DNA of 34,773 bases from Luminiphilus sp. (GTDB lineage: Bacteria > Pseudomonadota > Gammaproteobacteria > Pseudomonadales > Halieaceae). Every line of letters begins with the position of its first letter. Positions within the stretch are counted from its first letter, which is position 1. A model generated the notes under the pieces. The model was not told the DNA's origin, searched no databases, and saw only the letters and a list, made by a program, of their open reading frames with translations. The position numbers and the translations under genes are program-made. Positions 1 to 8,387 of this stretch are shown here, one piece after another. The stretch spans positions 1-34,773 of the forward strand of contig JAQXAF010000092.1 of the NCBI GenBank assembly GCA_029253085.1, in the 5' to 3' direction.

Positions 1-24
1 AATGAACAAATAGGAGAACAACCC

Positions 25-639
25 ATGAATGAACTCCATTTCCTCGGCTACTATTTCCACGTGCTGGCCGGCATTGTCTGGATTGGTATGTTGTATTACT
101 TCAATTTTGTTCAGACCGAGTACTTCAAAGAGGCAGAGGCGAGTGCCAAGGCCGATGCGATGGCAAAGTTGGCACCTCGAGCGTTGTGGTGGTTTCGTTG
201 GGGTGCACTGATCACCTTCTTAACCGGTGCTTATTTGTTTCACAAGTTGGGCGCCTTTGGCGTTGTGATGCCTGCGATCTGGATGGGTGCACTGGCGGGC
301 ACGCTGATGTTTTTGAACGTCTGGCTCATTATTTGGCCCAAGCAGCAGATCGTGCTGGGTATGAAGGAAGGTGATGGCCCCGCAGCAGCTGCGAAGGCAG
401 GCCTTGCCAGTCGAACCAACACCCTGCTCTCAGGCCCCATGTTATTGGGTATGCTGGGTTCAGGTAAGCTGGCTCTGGGTGGCACAGACACTGGGCTTTA
501 CGCCGCTATGGGTTTGATTGTGATTCTAGAAGCCAACGCTTTGTTTGGTGGACAGGGACCTATGAAGTCTGTGATTGGCGTTGTTCATTGCTCACTTGCC
601 TTAGCCCTCGTGATTTTTGGCTTACTCAACTACGTCTAA
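25..639 (+). CDS. PuuD/Urate_ox_N-like integral membrane protein
   Basis: A 204-residue membrane protein with about five or six hydrophobic segments (roughly 6-29, 53-72, 80-104, 134-148, 157-175, 182-203). The N-terminal stretch around HVLAGIVWIG and the later ASRTNTLLSGPM segment recall the N-terminal domain of PuuD-type urate hydroxylase (Urate_ox_N, DUF989), which in full-length proteins is followed by a cytochrome c domain. Here the protein stops before any CxxCH motif, so it is a stand-alone membrane domain. His12 sits in the first helix and could be a haem or metal ligand; that is inference. The start has a clear AGGAG ribosome binding site at 12-16. No other purine-catabolism gene is nearby, so urate oxidation is not supported by context. 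The family call rests on recall of motifs rather than a search. Confidence 0.6.
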   Translation: MNELHFLGYYFHVLAGIVWIGMLYYFNFVQTEYFKEAEASAKADAMAKLAPRALWWFRWGALITFLTGAYLFHKLGAFGVVMPAIWMGALAGTLMFLNVWLIIWPKQQIVLGMKEGDGPAAAAKAGLASRTNTLLSGPMLLGMLGSGKLALGGTDTGLYAAMGLIVILEANALFGGQGPMKSVIGVVHCSLALALVIFGLLNYV

Positions 640-659
640 GCGCTTTATGGTTTGAAGAA

Positions 660-683
660 AGCAGCCCTCCGGGCTGCTTTTTT
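660..683 (+). terminator. Rho-independent terminator
   Basis: An 8-bp perfect stem (AGCAGCCC at 660-667 pairing with GGGCTGCT at 671-678), a three-base TCC loop and a run of six T directly after it. It lies 21 bases after the stop of the membrane protein gene and should end that transcript. Confidence 0.93.
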
Positions 684-1049
684 GTAAGTGTTATCTCAAC
701 TTAAAGCATTCAGGGGGAAGAGCGTTACGACTATCGGTAGCATCGTCTGTACGCGCTGTTTTATCGTCAACCTATTTTGGGCTCTTTTTATTGCTCAGCC
801 ACCAGCGACCTTGATTTTTGTTTTGAGGCATTGTTACTGAATGTACTTTGGATAATTAGCCCGTTCATTTGGCACCCTCGGTCCTTCAGTATTTGTTGGC
901 CTCAATTCTATTGCGCTTGAGGTCGTTGGAGATGCTGAGCCCCAAAATATGGCCGGCAAAGGCAGAGTCCTAAAAAACTCTACGATGTTCCCGCTGAAGC
1001 CAAGGCGTTGTCGCGATATACTCCCTCTTTTAAACAACAGAGTTTCAAC
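684..1049. other. Intergenic stretch without recognisable gene
   Basis: This 366-base stretch between the terminator and the coiled-coil gene has only short, unconvincing reading frames on either strand. I see no tRNA, no strong hairpin and no clear sigma-70 promoter pair. It presumably holds the promoter of the downstream gene. A TTG at 1008 opens the downstream frame upstream of the ATG at 1050, so the last 42 bases could be coding. Confidence 0.5.
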
Positions 1050-1847
1050 ATGGCGCGTGATGATCTGCCAGATTCAAATATTCCCTCCTTCGCAGCGTCT
1101 CGCGACGAGGGGGTATCTAGTGCCCCTCGCGACGCTGTTCCGGGACGGGGCAATAGACCTACCCCAGCTAGCGCCGGTATGGGGCTGTTGGCGCGACTGG
1201 TACTAACAATCGCCTTAGTGGTGGCAGCGGTCTCTTGCGCTTGGGCCTGGCAGCTGCAGCAGATATTGGATAAATCTGTCGCAGATGGTGCTGTGGTGGC
1301 TGGCCGAGTGGCTGACCTTGAAGCGCTACTTTCTGATACCGATGAGAGTGTTGAGAAATCGGCGGCAGCACTGGGTGCGCAATTAAATGTTGTCGATAAG
1401 GAGACACGACGGCTGGAGCAGCGGCGCCGAGAAATGGATAATAAGGTCTCCAAACTTGAGAGATCATCGGCGGCAACACAAACCGATGTGGGAAAGCTGC
1501 AAACTCTGCTAGCCGGACAGGGTAAGTCGTTGGCGGCCATCAATACTGACTTGAAGTCCCTCAATTCCGACATGACCGCCCTCAAACGTGTGGCGGGAGA
1601 TCTCGAGCGGTTATCTAGAACGGCCATGGACGCTCAGGCGAATCTAGAGCGACTCGCGGACAACGTTAACAAGGCAAACCTCGATAGAGCGGCCATGAAG
1701 CAGCGGGTCACGTCTAACGAGGAGTGGATCGAGTCGATTAACGCCTTTCGGCGCCAGGTCAATGCCAGTATTAGTCGGCTTGAGGATCAAATGCGTAGCA
1801 GCGAGTCGGTGCCTTCAACGGTCAACTCAATACCCGGAACCCCTTGA
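1050..1847 (+). CDS. Membrane-anchored coiled-coil protein of unknown function
   Basis: I do not recognise a named family. From the ATG at 1050 the product has 265 residues: a polar, Pro/Ser/Arg-rich N-terminal tail of about 45 residues, one transmembrane helix (about 46-68, rich in Leu, Val, Ala), then a long charged region to near the C-terminus with heptad-like Leu/Ala spacing, low in Pro and Gly, which reads as an extended coiled coil. This suggests a bitopic inner-membrane protein with the coil in the periplasm; orientation is inferred from the Arg-rich N-terminal side. An in-frame TTG at 1008 would add 14 residues but has a poorly spaced ribosome binding site. It is followed by fumarase 82 bases downstream. 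A scaffold or envelope-organising role is possible but not shown. Confidence 0.75.
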   Translation: MARDDLPDSNIPSFAASRDEGVSSAPRDAVPGRGNRPTPASAGMGLLARLVLTIALVVAAVSCAWAWQLQQILDKSVADGAVVAGRVADLEALLSDTDESVEKSAAALGAQLNVVDKETRRLEQRRREMDNKVSKLERSSAATQTDVGKLQTLLAGQGKSLAAINTDLKSLNSDMTALKRVAGDLERLSRTAMDAQANLERLADNVNKANLDRAAMKQRVTSNEEWIESINAFRRQVNASISRLEDQMRSSESVPSTVNSIPGTP

Positions 1848-1929
1848 AAAATAGATTCATATCAGGATCAGTGGCGGCACTCAATTGTGTCAGTTGTTGT
1901 TGAAAAGACTCCAAGGAGATGCACCAAAG

Positions 1930-3447
1930 ATGACCGTAATTCGCGAAGATGACCTTATAGACAGTGTGGCCGATGCTCTGCAGTTTATCTCCTATTACCA
2001 CCCCATCGATTTCGTGCAATCCGTGCACCAAGCCTATGAAATGGAGCTCAATCCCGCAGCCAAAGATGCTATGGCGCAAATTCTGATCAATTCAAGAATG
2101 TGTGCCACGGGCCATCGTCCGCTCTGTCAGGACACGGGGATTGTCACAGTCTTCGTGGAAGTGGGTATGAACGTGAAATGGAATGCAAAGCAGTCCTTAG
2201 AGGAAATGATTAACGAGGGCGTGCGGCGCGCTTATACGCATCCCGATAATACCCTGCGGGCCTCTATATTGGAGGACCCTGCCGGGGCAAGAAGAAATAC
2301 TCGCGACAACACACCCGCAGTGATTCATACCCGGCTAGTGCCCGGTGATACGGTAGATATTCGTGTTGCTGCGAAGGGCGGTGGATCAGAGAACAAAGCG
2401 AAGCTGGCCATGCTTAACCCCTCAGACAGCATTGTTGATTGGGTGCTTAAGACCGTACCCACCATGGGCGCGGGTTGGTGCCCTCCTGGTATGTTAGGTA
2501 TTGGTATTGGTGGCACTGCAGAAAAAGCGGCGGTCATGGCGAAAGAGTCGTTGATGGACCCCATTGATATTCAAAGCCTCCGTCAGCGCGGCCCTCAAAA
2601 CCGAGCAGAGGAACTGCGTCTGGAAATAATGGATGGCGTGAACCGACTGGGTATTGGTGCCCAAGGTCTCGGTGGATTGACGACGGTACTTGACGTTAAG
2701 GTTATGGATTTCCCTACCCATGCGGCTTCGTTGCCGGTGGCCATGATTCCAAATTGTGCAGCGACTCGTCACACGCACTTTACGCTTACGGGTGAAGGAC
2801 CCTCGTTACAAACCCCGCCCAATCTTGACCAGTGGCCTGAAGTGAGCTGGGAGGCCGGTGACACCGCTCGCCGTGTTGATCTGGATGCGGTCACTGCAGA
2901 CGATACCCATAGCTGGCAGCCCGGTGAAACCTTATTGTTATCCGGCACGATGTATACAGGACGCGATGCCGCCCATAAGCGAATGACTCAGATGCTGCGG
3001 GACGGAGAGCCGTTGCCGGTCAATTTAAAAGGCAAGTTCATTTACTATGTGGGGCCTGTTGACCCCGTGCGCGACGAGGTTATGGGGCCCGCGGGGCCCA
3101 CCACGGCAACTCGCATGGACAAATTCACCGATGATATTTTGGCGCAAACGGGGCTCATCGGTATGATCGGCAAGGCCGAGCGCGGACCCGTAGCGATTGA
3201 GGCTATTCGCAAGCATGGTGCCGTCTATTTAATGGCAGTCGGTGGGGCCGCTTATCTGGTTTCCAAGGCGATCACCGAGGCCCGTGTTGTGGCGTTTGAA
3301 GATCTGGGTATGGAGGCGATTTATGCCTTCACCGTACGCGATATGCCAGTAAGCGTTGCCGTGGATTCTCGCGGTGAGTCGGTACACATTACGGGCCCGC
3401 AGGTCTGGCAGCAAAGGATTGAAGAGCAGTCTCTTGAGCTCATCTGA
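1930..3447 (+). CDS. fumA: Class I fumarate hydratase (4Fe-4S)
   Basis: Interconverts fumarate and (S)-malate in the TCA cycle in the cytoplasm. The 505-residue product matches the iron-sulphur class I fumarases, not the FumC class. Three cysteines fit the cluster ligands: Cys66 in CQDTG, Cys184 in GWCPPG and Cys276 in NCAATRH; their spacing (118 and 92) nearly equals that of Cys105, Cys224 and Cys318 in E. coli FumA. The C-terminal part carries the beta-subunit-like domain (PAGPTTATRMDKF). The frame is open upstream to 1885, but the ATG at 1930 is preferred because AAGGAG (1913-1918) precedes it at good spacing. The 3' end overlaps the start of sbcB. Clusters of this type are sensitive to superoxide. 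Confidence 0.95.
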   Translation: MTVIREDDLIDSVADALQFISYYHPIDFVQSVHQAYEMELNPAAKDAMAQILINSRMCATGHRPLCQDTGIVTVFVEVGMNVKWNAKQSLEEMINEGVRRAYTHPDNTLRASILEDPAGARRNTRDNTPAVIHTRLVPGDTVDIRVAAKGGGSENKAKLAMLNPSDSIVDWVLKTVPTMGAGWCPPGMLGIGIGGTAEKAAVMAKESLMDPIDIQSLRQRGPQNRAEELRLEIMDGVNRLGIGAQGLGGLTTVLDVKVMDFPTHAASLPVAMIPNCAATRHTHFTLTGEGPSLQTPPNLDQWPEVSWEAGDTARRVDLDAVTADDTHSWQPGETLLLSGTMYTGRDAAHKRMTQMLRDGEPLPVNLKGKFIYYVGPVDPVRDEVMGPAGPTTATRMDKFTDDILAQTGLIGMIGKAERGPVAIEAIRKHGAVYLMAVGGAAYLVSKAITEARVVAFEDLGMEAIYAFTVRDMPVSVAVDSRGESVHITGPQVWQQRIEEQSLELI

Positions 3448-4885
3448 AAGCTTTTATTGGCATGATTATGAGACCTCGGGTGCCAATGTTTTTGAGGATC
3501 GGCCACTACAGTTTGCCGGCGTTCGAACCGATAAAAACTTTAATGTCATAGGTGAGCCACTGGTGCATTACTGTCGGCCCAGCCCCGACTGTTTGTTGCA
3601 CCCAGCCGCTATTCGCGTCACCGGTATCAGCCCTTATAAGGCATTATCAGAGGGCGCCTACGAGGGCGCCTTCATGGAGAAGATCCAACGTGAGTTTATG
3701 ATTCCCGGCACCTGCGCACTGGGTTACAACTCGGTGCGTTTTGATGATGAAATCACGCGTTTTGCCTTGTATCGAAATTTTTTTCCGCCCTACGCCCGTG
3801 AATTTGGTCAAAATAGAAGCCGATGGGACTTGATCGATGTAGCACGCGCTTTTTATGCCTTGCGCCCCGAAGGAATTGTTTGGCCCAGACGAGAGGACGG
3901 GCTGCCTAGCTTCCGATTGGAGGATCTCACCGCTGCTAATGGCATAGACCATGGCAACGCCCACGATGCCCTAGCAGACGTTTTGGCGACCATTGCCTTG
4001 GCTAAGTTGTTGAGCAAGGCGCAGCCTACGCTATTCGATACCTTGTATGCCCAGCGCGGTAAACAGGCGATAGCGCCACTACTTAACTGCATGGACCCTA
4101 AGCCTGTTATTCATGTTTCGGGGCAGTTCGGTGCCCAGCGCGGTAATTTAGCCATCGTTTTGCCCCTTGCTGCGCACCCCACCAATAAAAATGCAGTGAT
4201 CTGTGCGGATCTGGGTGTGGCGCCGTCTTTTCTTGACCAGTCCTCCGAAGACATCCGGCAACTGCTGTTCACCCCGAAGGCAGATTTTCCGGCAGGGGTT
4301 CAGCGTCCCCCATTAAAGACGATCCAAATAAATCGCGCTCCTGTGGTATTGCCGACGACTTGGGTCACTGGCGAGCCGGCACAACGGTTGAGGCTTGACG
4401 GGGACCAAACCCGAGCGTCTCTCGCGGCTTATCGAGGGGCACGGCAAGCCGATCCTTCGAGTTTTACGCGGTTTATCCAGAAAATTTATGCGGACCGGAG
4501 TTTTGCGCCGCGTTCCGACCCGGATACTCAGCTTTACGAGGGCTTCCTGAATCGGCATGACGAGGCCCTCCTGGAAACTATTCGGCAAGCAACGCCTGAT
4601 AGCTTGGCGAGCAATACCTGGACATTTGAAGATCGAAGGCTGCCGGAGATATTTTTTCGTTATCGTGCGCGAAATTTTCCAGAGAGCCTAGATCTCGATG
4701 AGAGAGCCCGTTGGCGTGAGCATTGCCGAGAGACACTGGCGGGTAAGGCCGGTTCCAATTGGGAGGGCTTCGACAAGCATCTTGATGAAGAACGCGCTCG
4801 AGAGGGTTTAAGCGTTACGCAAACAGCCGCACTTGATGATCTTGAGCAGTATATTCGCGAACTTCGGGCTGAACTGGCAGAGTAA
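3434..4885 (+). CDS. sbcB: Exodeoxyribonuclease I
   Basis: A 3'-5' single-strand DNA exonuclease acting in mismatch repair and recombination. The 483-residue product aligns along its length with E. coli ExoI (475). All five DEDDh catalytic positions are visible: Asp11 and Glu13 in HDYETSG, Asp104 in VRFDDE, His177 and Asp182 in NAHDALADV; each is offset by four from the E. coli residues. The C-terminal SH3-like and helical domains follow. I place the start at TTG 3434 because the conserved protein begins only a few residues later and no ATG is available there; GAAGAG lies seven bases before it. It overlaps fumA by 14 bases, suggesting translational coupling. The frame is open further upstream inside fumA, but that part has no homology to ExoI. 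Confidence 0.93.
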   Translation: MSSSESFYWHDYETSGANVFEDRPLQFAGVRTDKNFNVIGEPLVHYCRPSPDCLLHPAAIRVTGISPYKALSEGAYEGAFMEKIQREFMIPGTCALGYNSVRFDDEITRFALYRNFFPPYAREFGQNRSRWDLIDVARAFYALRPEGIVWPRREDGLPSFRLEDLTAANGIDHGNAHDALADVLATIALAKLLSKAQPTLFDTLYAQRGKQAIAPLLNCMDPKPVIHVSGQFGAQRGNLAIVLPLAAHPTNKNAVICADLGVAPSFLDQSSEDIRQLLFTPKADFPAGVQRPPLKTIQINRAPVVLPTTWVTGEPAQRLRLDGDQTRASLAAYRGARQADPSSFTRFIQKIYADRSFAPRSDPDTQLYEGFLNRHDEALLETIRQATPDSLASNTWTFEDRRLPEIFFRYRARNFPESLDLDERARWREHCRETLAGKAGSNWEGFDKHLDEERAREGLSVTQTAALDDLEQYIRELRAELAE

Positions 4886-5054
4886 TAGGCTGAGTTAAGT
4901 CGAGCTTTGTGGATGCAGCCACCAGAGACCTAAGAGAAGAAAAGCCTCGGCTGCACGGGTGGTGATGAGTCCGTAATAATCCGCGCTAATTTCTGGGCTA
5001 ATACGGGCTTACCATGAGTTATCATGAGGCAACCTTAGGCATAGGACTGAAGCT

Positions 5055-6068
5055 TTGCACTTTCCCGGTAGCCACATCCTAAGTATTAGTCAGTTTGAAC
5101 GTGCCGATGTCGATCAGCTCTTTGCAGTGGCTGATCGTATGCGACCCTATGCCCACCGTGAGCGTGTGACTCACGTCCTCGACGGCGCCATCTTAGGCTC
5201 GATGTTTTTTGAACCTTCCACACGAACACGTATTAGTTTTGGCAGTGCCTTTAACCTTCTGGGTGGCGAAGTCCGCGAGACGACCGGCTTTGAAAGTACG
5301 GCGATTGCCAAGGGTGAGTCGCTCTTCGACACCGCGCGCGTATTGAGTGGCTATTCTGATGTCATTGCAATGCGCCACCCCGCTGAGGGCTCTGTGGCTG
5401 AATTTGCTGAAGGGAGCCGCGTGCCGGTTATCAACGGTGGCGACGGTGCCAACGAACATCCGACTCAGGCACTTCTCGATCTCTTTACGATTCGTAGCGA
5501 ACTTGCTGACCGTGGGCGCACCCTCGATACGCTGCGCGTGGCCATGGTGGGTGATTTGAAATTCGGCCGTACGGTGCATTCGCTGTCTCGGTTATTGCAG
5601 CTGTTCCAAGGGGTAAAAGTTAATTTAGTGTCTCCACCTGAGCTCAAGATGCCTGCGGAAATTGTGGATGAACTCAGGGCGGGTGGCCATGACGTTTTGG
5701 AGACTGACAGCCTAGAAGTGGGTATTGCGGACGTCGATATTGTCTATTCTACTCGACTGCAGGAAGAGCGGTTTACTACCCGTGCGGAGGCTGATGCTTA
5801 TCGGGGTCGCTTTCGATTAAACCAAGGCATTTACACCGCGCACTGCGAACCCAATACGGTCATTATGCATCCGTTACCCCGAGATTCTCGTGAGGGCGCG
5901 AGAGAGCTTGACGTTGATTTAAACGACAATCCCAACCTGGCCATTTTCCGCCAGAGCGATAATGGCGTGCTGGTTCGAATGGCGCTTTTTGCACTGATTC
6001 TCGATGTCGTTGAGCGTGTGGACGATCATAGCCGGCCTGTGAGTTGGTACACGGAGCGCAGATTTTGA
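5055..6068 (+). CDS. pyrB: Aspartate carbamoyltransferase catalytic chain
   Basis: Condenses carbamoyl phosphate with aspartate, the committed step of pyrimidine synthesis. The 337-residue product has the carbamoyl-phosphate loop FFEPSTRTR (52-59), Lys86 after the TGFEST stretch, HPTQALLDL (135-143) and the MHPLPR motif near the C-terminus. No regulatory chain (pyrI) and no dihydroorotase-like partner (pyrC') follows; this differs from the pyrB-pyrC' pair of Pseudomonas. The start is TTG at 5055 with AGGAC (5043-5047) before it; no ATG in frame fits. The stop overlaps the TTG start of nudF in the sequence TTGA. The 169 bases upstream show no clear attenuator. Confidence 0.92.
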   Translation: MHFPGSHILSISQFERADVDQLFAVADRMRPYAHRERVTHVLDGAILGSMFFEPSTRTRISFGSAFNLLGGEVRETTGFESTAIAKGESLFDTARVLSGYSDVIAMRHPAEGSVAEFAEGSRVPVINGGDGANEHPTQALLDLFTIRSELADRGRTLDTLRVAMVGDLKFGRTVHSLSRLLQLFQGVKVNLVSPPELKMPAEIVDELRAGGHDVLETDSLEVGIADVDIVYSTRLQEERFTTRAEADAYRGRFRLNQGIYTAHCEPNTVIMHPLPRDSREGARELDVDLNDNPNLAIFRQSDNGVLVRMALFALILDVVERVDDHSRPVSWYTERRF

Positions 6069-6691
6069 CAGTATTTTCGCCGCGCTTTTCCGCATCAGAC
6101 GCGCAAGTTTTAGAGCGCGATGTTGGATATGAAGGTTTTTTTTCCCTGGTAAAGCTGAGCCTCAAACACCGCTTATTTGGCGGGGGTTGGAGTCAACCCA
6201 TGACCCGTGAAATTTTTGAGCGAGGTGACGCGGTGGCGGTTTTACCTTGGGACCCCATTCGTGACGAGCTTGTTTTAGTCGAACAATTTAGGCCTGGAGC
6301 ACTCCGCGAGCAAGAGAACCCTTGGATGTTGGAGCTGGTTGCGGGCATGGTGGCTGAGGGCGAAACAGACACTGAGGTGGCGATGCGGGAGGCCGCTGAG
6401 GAGGCCGGTTGTACGCTTGACCGGTTGGAGCCTATCGCGACGTTTTATCCTAGTGCGGGTGCTTGTTCTGAGCAGATTCGAGCTTTTATCGGTCGAGCTG
6501 TTTCGGCAGGAGTCGGCGAAATTCACGGCCTAGCCGAGGAGCACGAGGACCTGCTGGTGCATGCCATTCCAAGGGGCGAGGCGCTGGCTATGCTCGATGC
6601 TAATAAAATAAATAACGGGCATACCCTCATTGCTTTGCAATGGTTAGCGCGACATGGTGAGGCCCTTCGTGAGCAATGGCTGAGCAATTAG
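6065..6691 (+). CDS. nudF: ADP-ribose pyrophosphatase, Nudix family
   Basis: Hydrolyses ADP-ribose to AMP and ribose 5-phosphate. A perfect Nudix box is visible: Gly, five residues, Glu, seven residues, then REAAEEAGC. The N-terminal strand region (RDVGYEGFFSL, RGDAVAVLPWD) and the EQFRPGA segment match the NudF subfamily. With the TTG start at 6065 the protein has 208 residues, one less than E. coli NudF. GGAG at 6053-6056 has ideal spacing, and the TTG overlaps the pyrB stop codon, so re-initiation after pyrB is likely. An upstream TTG at 6044 is the alternative. The 3' end overlaps murJ by 16 bases. The link to pyrB is not the usual tolC/cpdA context of nudF. Confidence 0.9.
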   Translation: MTVFSPRFSASDAQVLERDVGYEGFFSLVKLSLKHRLFGGGWSQPMTREIFERGDAVAVLPWDPIRDELVLVEQFRPGALREQENPWMLELVAGMVAEGETDTEVAMREAAEEAGCTLDRLEPIATFYPSAGACSEQIRAFIGRAVSAGVGEIHGLAEEHEDLLVHAIPRGEALAMLDANKINNGHTLIALQWLARHGEALREQWLSN

Positions 6692-8304
6692 ACACCGATA
6701 GCTCCGAGGGTAAGCGGACTGGGCCGGCCAAGGGGCTGCTCCATTCGAGCGCATTGGTGGGCGGTGCCACCATGGTGTCGAGAGTTCTGGGGCTTGTGCG
6801 CGATGTTGTACTCGCTAATCTTGTCGGCGCGACCAGCAACGCAGATGCATTTTTCGTTGCTTTTAAAATCCCTAATTTTTTAAGGCGATTATTTGCCGAA
6901 GGGGCTTTTGCCCAAGCCTTCATTCCTGTGCTGACAGAGACCCGAGAACAGGGAGGGCTTGAGGCAGTGCGTGGGTTGGTTGATCGCGTGACAGGCGTTC
7001 TGGGTGGCATCCTTCTACTTCTCACCACCGTGACAATACTGGCAGCGCCACTGGTAGCTCTTGTCTTTGCCCCTGGGTTTGCCAGCGATGTGGGTAAGCT
7101 CAACCTGACCGCGGACCTGATCAGAATTACCTTTCCGTATTTGTTTTTAATTTCTATGACGGGATTTGCGGGGGGAATATTAAACGCCTATGGACGGTTT
7201 GGGGTGCCTGCATTTACGCCGGTTTTACTCAATCTCAGCCTGATTTCCGCGGCTTTATTTTTAGCGCCGACGTTTCAGGAGCCTGTTTATGCTCTGGCAT
7301 TGGGCGTGATGGTGGCGGGTCTGTTACAACTGCTGTTTCAAATTCCCGCTCTGTATGGCCTCGACTTGGTACCAAGACCACGATGGGATACCCAGCATCC
7401 TGGCGTCAAACGAATTCTGACGTTGATGATTCCCGCACTGTTTGGTGTCTCGGTAAGCCAAATCAATTTATTGTTAGATACCGTGTTGGCCTCGCTGCTT
7501 CCTGCAGGAAGCGTGTCGTGGCTCTATTATTCCGACAGATTGACTGAATTACCTCTAGGTATATTTGCCATCGCCGTTGCCACTGTCATTTTGCCCAACC
7601 TGTCATCGCAACGGGCTCGAGCAAAGGCGGCCAATAAAGACCCTGTCTTTGCGGCGACATTACATTGGGCGCTAGGCCTTATCGTCTTAGTCGCACTGCC
7701 GGCGACTGCGGCACTGGTTCTTCTGGCGGAACCTATTTTGACAACCTTATTTCAATACGGCGCGTTCAGTCCGGAGGATGTTGATAAGTCGGCTTGGTCG
7801 CTTCGGGCCTATGCCATGGGTTTAACGGCGTTCATGCTCATTAAAGTGCTGGCCCCGGGTTATTACGCTCGCCAAGATATGAAAACGCCGGTGCGCATTG
7901 GCATTATTGCCATGGTGTCTAATATGGTCATGAATCCGCTGTTCATTTTTCCGCTTATGTGGGCTTTTGACCTCGGCCATGTCGGCCTAGCATTGGCTAC
8001 GAGTCTTGCTGCCTGGTTAAACGCAGGTCTTCTGTATCGCGGTCTCAGGCGCGAGGGTCTCTTGCTGGGGGCTACGAAGCTTAGCCGGTCTCGAGCGATT
8101 CATATTTTGATTGCAATAATGGCGATGTTGGGCGTGCTTTGGCTGTGCTTACCCGATGCAAGTTGGTGGCTGGGTGCTGCTGCACTGCACCGAGGGTTGG
8201 CGATGGCAGCTTTGGTGGTGGCAGGTGGCTTGGCCTATGGAGTGGCTCTATGGTGCTTAGGGCTGCGCCTGGGAGATATTAAAAGTCCTGCAGCCCCCCA
8301 GTGA
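6676..8304 (+). CDS. murJ: Lipid II flippase MurJ
   Basis: Moves lipid II across the inner membrane for peptidoglycan synthesis; MOP superfamily. The 542-residue protein has about fourteen hydrophobic segments. The first part carries family signatures: SRVLGLVRDVVLA, then ADAFFVAFKIPNFLRRLF and EGAFAQAFIP, with the conserved charged residues lining the cavity. Starts at ATG 6676 inside the end of nudF, so translation is probably coupled. In P. aeruginosa murJ (PA4562) likewise precedes ribF. 83 bases separate it from ribF; I see no clear terminator there. Confidence 0.95.
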   Translation: MAEQLDTDSSEGKRTGPAKGLLHSSALVGGATMVSRVLGLVRDVVLANLVGATSNADAFFVAFKIPNFLRRLFAEGAFAQAFIPVLTETREQGGLEAVRGLVDRVTGVLGGILLLLTTVTILAAPLVALVFAPGFASDVGKLNLTADLIRITFPYLFLISMTGFAGGILNAYGRFGVPAFTPVLLNLSLISAALFLAPTFQEPVYALALGVMVAGLLQLLFQIPALYGLDLVPRPRWDTQHPGVKRILTLMIPALFGVSVSQINLLLDTVLASLLPAGSVSWLYYSDRLTELPLGIFAIAVATVILPNLSSQRARAKAANKDPVFAATLHWALGLIVLVALPATAALVLLAEPILTTLFQYGAFSPEDVDKSAWSLRAYAMGLTAFMLIKVLAPGYYARQDMKTPVRIGIIAMVSNMVMNPLFIFPLMWAFDLGHVGLALATSLAAWLNAGLLYRGLRREGLLLGATKLSRSRAIHILIAIMAMLGVLWLCLPDASWWLGAAALHRGLAMAALVVAGGLAYGVALWCLGLRLGDIKSPAAPQ

Positions 8305-8387
8305 GCCAAGATGACAGGCCTGCTAGGCGCGCCCAGGCGCTGTTTTCTATATACTCAACGTCTTATTCCTCGACCTGTAGTTAAACC

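Noticed and set aside
980-1627. 215-residue reverse-strand open frame opposite the coiled-coil gene
   Set aside because: Ser/Arg-rich composition of an antisense shadow; no ribosome binding site or domain, and the forward frame has a clear membrane helix and coil.
4914-4955. Inverted repeat TGCAGCC / GGCTGCA between sbcB and pyrB
   Set aside because: Seven-bp stem with a 28-base loop and no T-run; too weak to call a terminator or a pyrB attenuator.
6627-7103. 158-residue reverse-strand open frame
   Set aside because: Thr/Ser/Arg-rich antisense of the start of murJ; no family features.
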